Shown: positions 1 to 5,106, numbered from the stretch's first letter. The stretch: 9,625 nucleotides of DNA from JBFKUL01 sp041635755 (GCA_041635755.1 JBFKUL010000101.1:1-9625); one strand, 5' to 3'. Notes: generated from the sequence alone by a model not told the origin. Translations and numbers: made by a program.

Positions 1-828
1 TATTTTGCGCCGAGCGTGGCGAGCGACGAGGCCACCACGCGAGCGCTCGCGCGCCTCGAGCGCCTGGCGATGAGCCCCGGCACGGCGCACAAGCTGTTCA
101 CGCTGCTCACGCAGACCGACGTGCGCCATGTGCTGCCGGCGATCCGGGTGCCGACGCTGATCCTGCACCGTGACCAGGACACGCCGGTGCGCGTCGGCCA
201 CGCGCAGTACCTCGCCGAGCGCATCGCGGGGGCAAAGTATGTCGAGCTGGCCGGGCAGGACCATATGCCGATGTTTGGCGACACCGAGGCGATCCTGAGC
301 GAGGTGCGCGAGTTCCTTACCGGCGAGCGCGCGGCACCCGAGGCCGATCGCGTTCTCACCACCATTCTTTTTTGCGACATCGCGGATTCCACCGGCCGCG
401 CCCTCGCCCTCGGCGACCATGGCTGGCGCGAGCTGCTCGCGCGCTTCTACGCCCTTGCCGACGAGAAGCTGCAGCGCTTCCGCGGCCGCAAGCTCGACAC
501 GGCGGGGGATGGCCTGTTCGCCGCCTTCGACGGCCCTGCGCGCGCCGTGCGCTGCGGCGCGGCGCTCGTCGAGGCGGTAGGTGCACACGGCGTGCAGCTG
601 CGCGTGGGCGTGCACACCGGGGAATGCGAAGTGCTCGGCGACAAGTACAGCGGCATTGCGGTGCACCTGGGCGCGCGCGTCGCATCGGCGGCCGACCCCG
701 GGCAGGTGCTCGTGACCTCGACGGTGAAGGATCTCGTCGCGGGCTCGGGAATCGGCTTCGAGGACCTCGGGCCGCGGCGGCTCAAGGGCTTGACCGAGGA
801 CTGGCGCCTGTACCGTCTCGCCAGCTGA
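1..828 (+). CDS. alpha/beta hydrolase-class III adenylate/guanylate cyclase fusion, 5'-truncated
   Basis: The reading frame is open from base 1, so the true start and the hydrolase nucleophile elbow lie upstream of the window. The first ~105 residues are the C-terminal part of an alpha/beta hydrolase: the strand VPTLILH, an acid in HRDQD and a catalytic-type His in GQDHMPM (codon about 262-264). From about base 340 a class III cyclase homology domain follows, with metal-binding aspartates in FCDIADST and AGDG, the HTGE motif and a conserved Arg in HLGAR. Fusions of this kind are a known family thought to make cyclic nucleotides, with the hydrolase part of unknown role. Two active-site positions differ from canonical cyclases: Asp replaces the purine-selecting Lys three residues before GDG, and His replaces the Asn of VNxAAR. 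Fold assignment is firm; substrate and activity are inferred. Confidence 0.9.
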   Translation, partial: YFAPSVASDEATTRALARLERLAMSPGTAHKLFTLLTQTDVRHVLPAIRVPTLILHRDQDTPVRVGHAQYLAERIAGAKYVELAGQDHMPMFGDTEAILSEVREFLTGERAAPEADRVLTTILFCDIADSTGRALALGDHGWRELLARFYALADEKLQRFRGRKLDTAGDGLFAAFDGPARAVRCGAALVEAVGAHGVQLRVGVHTGECEVLGDKYSGIAVHLGARVASAADPGQVLVTSTVKDLVAGSGIGFEDLGPRRLKGLTEDWRLYRLAS

Positions 829-909
829 GCGCCGGAAACCGCCCCGACGCCGCGCCCCGACGAAAATCGGTTCCTGAATCATCCCCTTAGGTGTGACTTG
901 TTACCCTTT

Positions 910-938
910 TTGACAGATCGAAACTGTGCCAACATGTA
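910..938 (+). promoter_or_regulatory. candidate sigma70 promoter for the small secreted protein gene
   Basis: A perfect -35 box TTGACA lies at 910-915. With a 17-bp spacer the -10 position falls on CATGTA (933-938), which is a weak match to TATAAT. The element sits 27 bp before the chosen ATG, leaving room for a short leader that carries the ribosome binding site. Confidence rests mainly on the -35 box and position. Confidence 0.45.
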
Positions 939-964
939 GCCTCTCCTTGCAAGGGAGTGGAGCC

Positions 965-1228
965 ATGAAAAGAATCGCCCTGCTCGCAGCGCTCGCACTT
1001 GCCGTTTCCCCGCCGCTTTGGGCGCAGGAAAAGAAGGCCGACGCGCCGATGAAAGCGGAAACAAAGACCGAGACGAAGGCCGAGACGGCCGAGGCGCCCA
1101 AGGACGCGATGATGGCGCCCAAGCCCGTTTTCAGGCGCCTCACCGCGCGCTCGCGCGAGGACGCGCGCGCATGCCTCGATCTCCCGACGAATCAGGAAAT
1201 CATCGTCTGCGCAGAGAAGTACCTCTGA
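965..1228 (+). CDS. small secreted protein with conserved-looking C-terminal Cys pair
   Basis: The 87-residue product has a clear signal peptide: MKR, a hydrophobic core of about residues 4-14, and a likely cleavage after Ala20 (PLWA|Q). A Lys/Glu/Thr/Ala-rich low-complexity linker spans about residues 21-50. The C-terminal block (about residues 60-87) is RSREDARACLDLPTN followed by EIIVCAEKYL, with Cys70 and Cys82. Two cysteines in an exported domain could form a disulfide. The block resembles uncharacterised small proteins common in betaproteobacteria, from memory and not from a search. The start at 965 is preferred over an in-frame ATG at 926 because AAGGGAG lies just upstream and the signal peptide begins there. 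Function is unknown; a periplasmic location is inferred. Confidence 0.8.
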   Translation: MKRIALLAALALAVSPPLWAQEKKADAPMKAETKTETKAETAEAPKDAMMAPKPVFRRLTARSREDARACLDLPTNQEIIVCAEKYL

Positions 1229-1234
1229 GCTAAG

Positions 1235-1254
1235 GCCGGGCCTGCGCGCCCGGC
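1235..1254 (+). terminator. GC-rich stem-loop after the small secreted protein gene
   Basis: Arms GCCGGGC (1235-1241) and GCCCGGC (1248-1254) form a perfect 7-bp stem with a 6-nt loop, starting seven bases after the stop codon. No T-run follows, so it is at best a weak or Rho-assisted terminator, or a 3'-end stabilising structure. Confidence 0.4.
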
Positions 1255-1263
1255 GCGCGCACG

Positions 1264-1284
1264 GGAGCGTGCGAAAATCGCTCC
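1264..1284 (+). promoter_or_regulatory. possible -10 element and hairpin immediately before the start at 1289
   Basis: GGAGCG (1264-1269) pairs with CGCTCC (1279-1284). GAAAAT (1273-1278) in the loop resembles a -10 box and lies 10 bp before the ATG. No Shine-Dalgarno sequence precedes that ATG, so a very short or absent leader is possible. No good -35 box is visible. Confidence 0.3.
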
Positions 1285-1288
1285 TGCC

Positions 1289-1531
1289 ATGCACTGGCTG
1301 GACAAGCTGCCTTACGTTTTTCTCGTGCCGCTCGCGCTCGCGATTGGCATCCTGCCGCTCGATGCCGAGCCGCACCTGATCGAGAAACTGCGCATGCTGC
1401 GCGCCGGCGCGCTACAGCGCCCGATCGACATCCTCGACCTGCTGTTTCACGGCACGCCCGCGGCGCTGCTCATGGCGAAGATCGCGCGCGACGGCTTTCG
1501 GCTGGGCTCGAACGAGCCCGGCGGCAAGTAA
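1289..1531 (+). CDS. small membrane protein of unknown function
   Basis: The 80-residue protein has a strong hydrophobic segment at about residues 7-24 (PYVFLVPLALAIGILPL) and a second, less regular one at about 45-66 (RPIDILDLLFHGTPAALLM). A charged stretch PHLIEKLRMLRAG joins them. It is probably an inner-membrane protein with one or two membrane passes. Codons are strongly G/C-ending, like the neighbours, and the pattern HLIEKLRML...RPIDILDLLFH resembles a small uncharacterised proteobacterial family known to me only as hypothetical. It follows the secreted Cys-pair gene by 60 bp on the same strand but may have its own promoter. No Shine-Dalgarno sequence is visible before the ATG. The function is unknown. 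Confidence 0.7.
   Translation: MHWLDKLPYVFLVPLALAIGILPLDAEPHLIEKLRMLRAGALQRPIDILDLLFHGTPAALLMAKIARDGFRLGSNEPGGK
1504..1519. repeat. perfect inverted repeat at the end of a coding region
   Basis: GGGCTCG (1504-1510) and CGAGCCC (1513-1519) are perfect 7-bp arms separated by AA, folding as a 6-bp stem with a GAAC loop. It lies within the last codons of the small membrane protein gene, where plus- and minus-strand genes converge. It may act at the 3' end of the message; no T-run follows. Confidence 0.4.
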
Positions 1532-1557
1532 GGTCTCGCCGCGCCCAAGCGGTGCGG

Positions 1558-1779
1558 TCAGCAATCCTGGTTGGGGTAGAAGCGGGCGAGCGTCGATTCC
1601 GCGTCAAGCCGATGGTCGTGCGGCGGCATTGCGGTCCTCGCCGCGGGGAGCTCGGGAAGGGGCGGTACCCAGCCCGCATCGAGCGCATCGCCGTAGGTGA
1701 CGGGGCGCGCGCAATCGGGATCCTCGGGGGTATCGCCGTGGTGTTTGCGCCAACCCAGCAGAGACAGCAATTTGAACAT
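1558..1779 (-). CDS. small hypothetical protein, second gene of a two-gene unit
   Basis: The 73-residue product begins with a short hydrophobic/amphipathic MFKLLSLLGW. The rest is hydrophilic and Pro/Asp/His-rich (HHGDTPEDPDCARPVTYGDA, then DAGWVPPLPELPAA). I do not recognise a family. Support for a real gene comes from the start region: on the minus strand AAAGGGATC precedes the ATG as a ribosome binding site, and only 10 bp separate it from the stop of the gene before it. Its reading frame is also more protein-like than the Arg-rich frames that overlap it. It converges on the small membrane protein gene with a 26-bp gap. Two cysteines, one at the very C-terminus, are the only notable residues. 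No function is proposed. Confidence 0.6.
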   Translation of the reverse strand: MFKLLSLLGWRKHHGDTPEDPDCARPVTYGDALDAGWVPPLPELPAARTAMPPHDHRLDAESTLARFYPNQDC

Positions 1780-1789
1780 GATCCCTTTG

Positions 1790-1957
1790 TCAGTTCGGTG
1801 CGGTGCGCAGCACGAGCTCCCAGTAACCGTCGGGCCGTTCGCGCCACTGGCCCACGTTGATGCCGCGCCCGTGCTGGTCCTCGACTTCGATCAGGGTCGG
1901 CATGTTGCGGCCCGGCGGGCCGTCGAAAACAACATGGATCTCCTGTATCTCCTCCAT
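1790..1957 (-). CDS. 55-aa hypothetical protein, first gene of a two-gene unit
   Basis: The product starts MEEIQEIHVVFDGPPGR and ends GYWELVLRTAPN. The pattern (VVFDGPPG, then IEVED, then INVGQW, then RPDGYWEL) looks like a compact beta-rich domain. It recalls very small proteins seen in proteobacterial genomes and some phages, an impression I cannot verify here. The start at 1957 is chosen because GGAGGT lies at good spacing upstream on the minus strand. An upstream in-frame ATG at 2020 would add 21 residues with no good binding site. The next gene begins 10 bp after the stop, so the two are probably co-transcribed. The function is unknown. Confidence 0.7.
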   Translation of the reverse strand: MEEIQEIHVVFDGPPGRNMPTLIEVEDQHGRGINVGQWRERPDGYWELVLRTAPN

Positions 1958-2201
1958 ACCGACCTCCGTTTTCCGGGCCATGTTTTCGTGCGCTCGCGCC
2001 AACCTCGACGCGCAGTTCATTGGACTCCCGAACGCGGCAGCGTGCTGTCAAGCTTTGCAAGGCATGCGGGCGGCGCGACGGGAGAGGTGCGGTCAAAGCG
2101 CCGATCGCGCAAGAAATCGGTCGACTTTTTCACGCCGGGCCGCGCGAAATGCTGCGCCTGCAAATCGCTTGACGTGAGTTAACAATGCGGCGGTTCCTTG
2201 T
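1958..2201. other. intergenic stretch without a convincing gene
   Basis: Open frames here are Arg-rich and lack good start sites. On the minus strand a TTGACA (complement of 2047-2052) could be a -35 box for the two small genes downstream, but no good -10 box lies at the right distance. A and T are more frequent around 2100-2220 than in neighbouring genes, as expected for a promoter region. Confidence 0.5.
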
Positions 2202-2229
2202 TTGATCGCGCGGCTCGAAGTGCTAGCGT
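2202..2229 (+). promoter_or_regulatory. candidate promoter with extended -10 for the structured RNA
   Basis: TTGATC (2202-2207) is a 4/6 match to the -35 consensus. After a 16-bp spacer comes TAGCGT (2224-2229), preceded by TG at 2221-2222 as in extended -10 promoters. Transcription would start near 2236, which is almost exactly the 5' edge of the long-range helix of the downstream structured region. The boxes are modest; the coincidence of positions is the main support. Confidence 0.4.
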
Positions 2230-2271
2230 GAATGCGAGCTTGCGGGGGCGGCCTCACGGCAGGCCGCAGGA

Positions 2272-2295
2272 GCGAGCGTCCGGGCGAGCGTCCGG
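2272..2295 (+). repeat. tandem 12-bp direct repeat
   Basis: GCGAGCGTCCGG occurs twice with no spacer (2272-2283 and 2284-2295) within the candidate structured RNA, between its two inner hairpins. It is a perfect two-copy tandem repeat. Confidence 0.85.
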
Positions 2296-2410
2296 AAACC
2301 GTGCCCTCGGTGCAGCCGTCGGCTGCGCCACGCAGCGAGCAAGCTCGACCGCGGAGCCCTCCGCGGAATAACAGCGCCGACATGGCGCCGCCCGATGGCC
2401 TCGGGCTCAC

Positions 2411-2440
2411 GGCCCCGCCGATGGCGGGGCCTTTCATTTT
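2411..2440 (+). terminator. strong intrinsic terminator
   Basis: GGCCCCGCC (2411-2419) and GGCGGGGCC (2423-2431) form a perfect 9-bp GC stem with a GAT loop. TTTCATTTT (2432-2440) follows on the plus strand. The minus-strand flank has no T-run, so it acts on plus-strand transcripts. It ends the candidate RNA and lies 111 bp before the transporter start. Confidence 0.85.
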
Positions 2441-2493
2441 CGCAGGCGCAGTTCAGGCGCCAGGGGACGGGAAATCGGGCTGCAGCGGTTTTC

Positions 2494-2515
2494 GGGGACA
2501 ATCGGGCTTGACCCC
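2494..2515. repeat. imperfect inverted repeat upstream of the transporter gene
   Basis: GGGGACAA (2494-2501) and TTGACCCC (2508-2515) are inverted arms with one mismatch around a 6-bp spacer. A direct 9-bp repeat AATCGGGCT (2473-2481 and 2500-2508) overlaps it. The rest of 2441-2551 shows no clear gene. The element could be an operator or a REP-like intergenic repeat. Confidence 0.4.
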
Positions 2516-2551
2516 TTTCCGCCCGCTCCGATCTTGCGCACCCTATTAGGA

Positions 2552-3460
2552 ATGCTCGGCCGGCAGGCGCGCTGGGCGCTGCCGGCGGGCGTGTTCGTCG
2601 GCGTTCTGCTGCCCGATCTCGCCGCGCTGCTGCGCCCGCTGCTCACCCCCGCGGTCATCGGCACGCTCAGCGCGGCGCTGCTGCGGCTCGACTGGGGCCA
2701 CCTCGCCGCGGCGGTGCGCCGCCCGGCGCTGCCCGCCTGGATCACCGCCTGGCAGCTGGTCGCCTCGCCGCTCATCGTCTGGGCCGGCACGCTGCTCGTC
2801 GGCCTTCCGCCCGACCTGCGGCTCGTGCTGGTGCTGCAGGCGGCAGCGCCGCCGATCGGCTCGGCCGCGGTGTTCGCGATGATCCTTGGCCTCGATGGCG
2901 TGCTGTGCGTGGTGGCCACGGTCGCGAGCACGCTGCTCCTGCCTTTCACGCTCACGCCGCTCGTCGGCGTGCTGCTGCCCGAGGCCGGCCTGCAGGTCGA
3001 CCTTGCGGCGTTCTTCGCGCGCGTGACGCTGCTCGTGATGGCGCCGTTTGCCATCGCGTGGGTGCTGCGCCGCGCGGTAGGCGCGGCGCGGCGCAAGCGC
3101 AACGACGACGGGCTCGCGGGGATCAACGTGCTGCTGCTGGTGGTGTTCGCGATCGCGGTGATGGACGGCGTCACCGCGCGCCTGCTGAGCGAGCCGCAGT
3201 TCATCGGCACGCTCCTCTTTGCGGCCTGCGCTGCGACCGCCGTGCTGCACCTTGCGGGATTCGCGCTTTTTCGCGGGGCCGGCGTGGCGACGGCCTACGG
3301 CGCGGCGCTGATGAGCGGCAATCGCAACATGGGGCTGATGCTCGCCATCACCGCCGGGACCGCAGGCGAGACCTTCTCGCTGTATGTCGGGATCGCGCAG
3401 ATTCCGATGTACTTCGCGCCGCTCGCGCTCATGCCCTTCGTGCGACGCAGCGCGCGCTGA
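2552..3460 (+). CDS. BASS/bile acid:Na+ symporter-superfamily membrane transporter
   Basis: The 302-residue protein is very hydrophobic, with about ten membrane segments (roughly residues 8-21, 23-46, 59-84, 89-112, 114-143, 152-173, 187-204, 217-240, 245-268 and 275-296). LQAAAPPIGSA (about 95-105) and SGNRNMGLMLAI (255-266) match the discontinuous-helix and GNRNM-type motifs of the bile acid:sodium symporter superfamily. Members move organic anions or other solutes with Na+ in the inner membrane; the substrate here cannot be read from sequence. The ATG at 2552 is chosen, with AGGA directly abutting it; a TTG at 2534 adds six residues and also lacks a normally spaced binding site. A terminator and possible leader lie upstream, so attenuation is conceivable. 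It converges with the hydrolase gene, 7 bp separating the stops. Confidence 0.85.
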   Translation: MLGRQARWALPAGVFVGVLLPDLAALLRPLLTPAVIGTLSAALLRLDWGHLAAAVRRPALPAWITAWQLVASPLIVWAGTLLVGLPPDLRLVLVLQAAAPPIGSAAVFAMILGLDGVLCVVATVASTLLLPFTLTPLVGVLLPEAGLQVDLAAFFARVTLLVMAPFAIAWVLRRAVGAARRKRNDDGLAGINVLLLVVFAIAVMDGVTARLLSEPQFIGTLLFAACAATAVLHLAGFALFRGAGVATAYGAALMSGNRNMGLMLAITAGTAGETFSLYVGIAQIPMYFAPLALMPFVRRSAR

Positions 3461-3473
3461 GCCCCGCTCAGCG
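3455..3473. terminator. bidirectional stem-loop spanning two convergent stop codons
   Basis: CGCTGAGC (3455-3462) and GCTCAGCG (3466-3473) form a perfect 8-bp stem with a CCC loop. The TGA of the plus-strand transporter (3458-3460) and the TGA of the minus-strand hydrolase (complement of 3468-3470) both lie inside the stem. There is no T-run on either side, so it would be a U-less 3'-end structure serving both messages. Confidence 0.55.
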
Positions 3474-4349
3474 GAAGAACTCGACAAAGCTCTCGATCAC
3501 TGCCTGAGGCGCCTCTTCGGCGACGTAGTGCCCGGTGGGCAGCGCGCCGCCGGTGACCTCGGCAGCGCAGTATTCACGCCAGATGGCAAGCGCGTCGTAC
3601 CAGGCTTCGATCTTCGCCTTGGCACCCCAGTGCACGCGCAACGGGCAGGTGATCTTGCGCCCGGCGGCGCGGCTCTCGCGATCGTGCTCGAGGTCAATCG
3701 ACGCCGCGGCGCGGTAGTCCTCGCACATGCCGCGAATCATCTGCGGATCGCGTACTGCGTGCAGGTAGTCGGCGTAGGCATCGGGCGCGAAGAAGTCCGA
3801 CGGTTTCGGCTCACGCGAGGTGTGCGCGCGAAACCACGATTCGGGCGAGGCATTGATCAGCGTCTCCGGGAACGGATGCGGCTGCGCGAGCCAGAACCAG
3901 TGGTAGTAGCCGAGCGCAAAGGCCATGTCGGCGCGCTCGAAGTGCTCGAGCGTCGGGATGATGTCGAGCAGCGCGAGCTTCCTGACGCGCTGCGGGTGGT
4001 CGATCGCCAGGCGGTGCGAGACGCGCGCGCCGCGGTCGTGCGCCGCGAGATAAAATGTCTTGTGGCCGAAATGCGCCATCAGCTCGACCATGTCGCGCGC
4101 CATCTCGCGCTTGGCGTAGGCGGCGTGGTCGGCGCTCGCGGGCGGCTTGAACGAGCCGCCGTAGCCGCGCAGGTCCGGGCAGATCAGCGTGTAGTGCCTT
4201 GCGAGAGCGGGCGCCACCTTGTGCCACATGGCGTGCGTCTGGGGGTTGCCGTGCAGCAGCAGCAGCGCCGGGCCCGCGCCGCCGCGGCGAAGGCGCAGCT
4301 CGCCGTCGCGAACGCGCACCGTCTCGAGCTCGAAACCGTCGAAGAACAT
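3468..4349 (-). CDS. fluoroacetate (haloacetate) dehalogenase-like alpha/beta hydrolase
   Basis: The 293-residue product shows the full signature of fluoroacetate dehalogenases (EC 3.8.1.3), which hydrolyse haloacetates to glycolate and halide. Numbering from the chosen Met: the oxyanion segment HGNPQTHAMW (about 33-42), CPDLRGYG (about 58-65), the nucleophile motif HDRGAR (Asp105, with Arg106 and Arg109 for the carboxylate), acid Asp129 in LLDIIPT, His150-Trp151 in the cap (YYHWFWLAQP), Tyr212 in CEDYR, and the catalytic His274 in TGHYVAEEAP. His, Trp and Tyr form the halide pocket in characterised members. The start at 4349 fits homologue N-termini (MFFDGFE) and has GAGGG close upstream; a TTG at 4376 would add nine residues. 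It acts in the cytoplasm as a single gene. The physiological substrate may be another short 2-halo acid or an unhalogenated ester. Confidence 0.9.
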   Translation of the reverse strand: MFFDGFELETVRVRDGELRLRRGGAGPALLLLHGNPQTHAMWHKVAPALARHYTLICPDLRGYGGSFKPPASADHAAYAKREMARDMVELMAHFGHKTFYLAAHDRGARVSHRLAIDHPQRVRKLALLDIIPTLEHFERADMAFALGYYHWFWLAQPHPFPETLINASPESWFRAHTSREPKPSDFFAPDAYADYLHAVRDPQMIRGMCEDYRAAASIDLEHDRESRAAGRKITCPLRVHWGAKAKIEAWYDALAIWREYCAAEVTGGALPTGHYVAEEAPQAVIESFVEFFR

Positions 4350-4443
4350 GCCCTCAGCGCCGCGCGGTCGGTTCAATCATTGCTTGACGACGCAGGGGAA
4401 CGCGGCCGGCCATGCCCGGCTGCCCGACACGGGCGCCCGAGGC

Positions 4444-5106
4444 TCAGTCGACCGTGCGTCCGGCGGGCTTGCGCCGCGGGCGGAACTGGCCGATCGGTCT
4501 GGAGGAAAGGAACGCGCGCCCGTAGCGCGGCATGCGCGGGAAGGGGTAGCCGGGTCCCGTCTCGACGCGGGGTTCCGTGCGCGCGAGCTTCATCAGGGTT
4601 TCCTTCTCGAGCTCGCGCGCGTGCGCCTCGCGCGCGGATTGCTGCACCATCTCCTCGAGCAGGTGCTGCCGGTCCTCGAGCGCGAGCTGCTGGCGGCGCA
4701 GGGTGAGCAGGTTGCGGCAGCGCGCGATGCACTCGCGCACGTCGACCGGCTTGGAGAGCAAGTCGGTGATGCCGGCGTCGAGCGCGGCGTAGCGCACGTC
4801 GCGCGCGTCGTGCACCGTCACCATCAGGATCGGCACGCTCTCGTAGCCCGGCAGCGCGCGCAGGCGCTTGACGAACTCGATACCGTCCATGTCGGGCATC
4901 AGGTAATCGACCAGCACGAGGTCGGCGATGTGGCGCGTCGCCCAGACCAGGGCATCGACCGGGCGCGCAAAGCAGCTCACCTGCACGCGCTCGTCGAGGC
5001 TGCGCACGACCTGCTCGAGAATGGCGCGGCTGGTCGACTGGTCGTCGACCACCATCACGGTGTCGCTCGTTTTTTTCGGCAGCACCCTGACCTGCGAGTC
5101 GGCCAT
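4444..5106 (-). CDS. REC-domain response regulator with truncated HD-GYP-like tail
   Basis: Residues ~14-135 are a receiver domain: acidic pair Asp21-Asp22 (VVDDQ), phosphoacceptor Asp67 (LVDYLMPDMDG), Thr97 (MVTVHD) and Lys119 (LSKPVD), so phosphorylation should work. A helical segment with coiled-coil character follows (~135-172, LLTLRRQQLALEDRQHLL). The tail ETLMKLARTEP...PRMPRYGRAF (~169-199) resembles the linker and first helix of RpfG-like REC-HD-GYP c-di-GMP phosphodiesterases, where ETL..LARAAEYRD and H..RMARYS are typical. Here the metal His is missing and the protein ends 220 residues in, in a basic stretch (RPRRKPAGRT). No HD-GYP continuation is seen downstream. The enzyme is probably lost and the protein may be a stand-alone receiver. 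AAGGA directly abuts the ATG. No sensor kinase is in the window. Confidence 0.88.
   Translation of the reverse strand: MADSQVRVLPKKTSDTVMVVDDQSTSRAILEQVVRSLDERVQVSCFARPVDALVWATRHIADLVLVDYLMPDMDGIEFVKRLRALPGYESVPILMVTVHDARDVRYAALDAGITDLLSKPVDVRECIARCRNLLTLRRQQLALEDRQHLLEEMVQQSAREAHARELEKETLMKLARTEPRVETGPGYPFPRMPRYGRAFLSSRPIGQFRPRRKPAGRTVD

Larger units (their letters stand above)
2236..2440 (+). ncRNA. candidate structured non-coding RNA or attenuated leader of about 205 nt
   Basis: Seen directly: a 9-bp helix CGAGCTTGC (2235-2243) with GCAAGCTCG (2339-2347) encloses a hairpin at 2248-2254/2261-2267 (7 bp), a tandem 12-bp repeat, and a hairpin at 2312-2317/2321-2326 (6 bp). Outside it follow hairpins at 2349-2355/2360-2366 (7 bp), 2374-2378/2384-2388 and 2391-2395/2401-2405 (5 bp each), then a 9-bp terminator stem. 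Loop bases CACGG (2255-2259) could pair with CCGTG (2299-2303). The frames through it give low-quality protein. A plus-strand terminator here needs a plus-strand transcript, and no protein gene is available to supply it. I could not match it to RNase P, tmRNA, SRP or 6S RNA. It is either a free sRNA or a leader controlling the transporter at 2552. GC-rich DNA forms hairpins easily, so this remains a candidate. Confidence 0.45.

Noticed and set aside
926..964. Upstream ATG at 926 for the secreted Cys-pair protein
   Set aside because: It would place 13 residues before the signal peptide, overlap the promoter region and lack a ribosome binding site.
2272..2295. CRISPR-like or minisatellite repeat
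   Set aside because: Only two adjacent 12-bp copies, with no spacers and no cas genes.
2093..2437. Minus-strand open frame through the structured region
   Set aside because: Arg/Gly/Ser-rich, no ribosome binding site, and it overlaps hairpins and a terminator that better explain the sequence.
2236..2440. Identification as RNase P, tmRNA, SRP RNA or 6S RNA
   Set aside because: Characteristic conserved segments of these RNAs are absent, and the helix layout (multiloop then serial hairpins) does not fit them.
2546..3487. Minus-strand open frame of about 313 codons opposite the transporter
   Set aside because: The product is a run of Arg, Glu, His and Gln without domain features, while the plus strand encodes a clear multi-pass membrane protein.
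3384..4706. Long plus-strand open frame (about 440 codons) opposite the hydrolase
   Set aside because: It is antisense to a hydrolase with a complete catalytic signature; its protein is Arg/Ala-rich with no domain, a normal by-product of GC-rich DNA.
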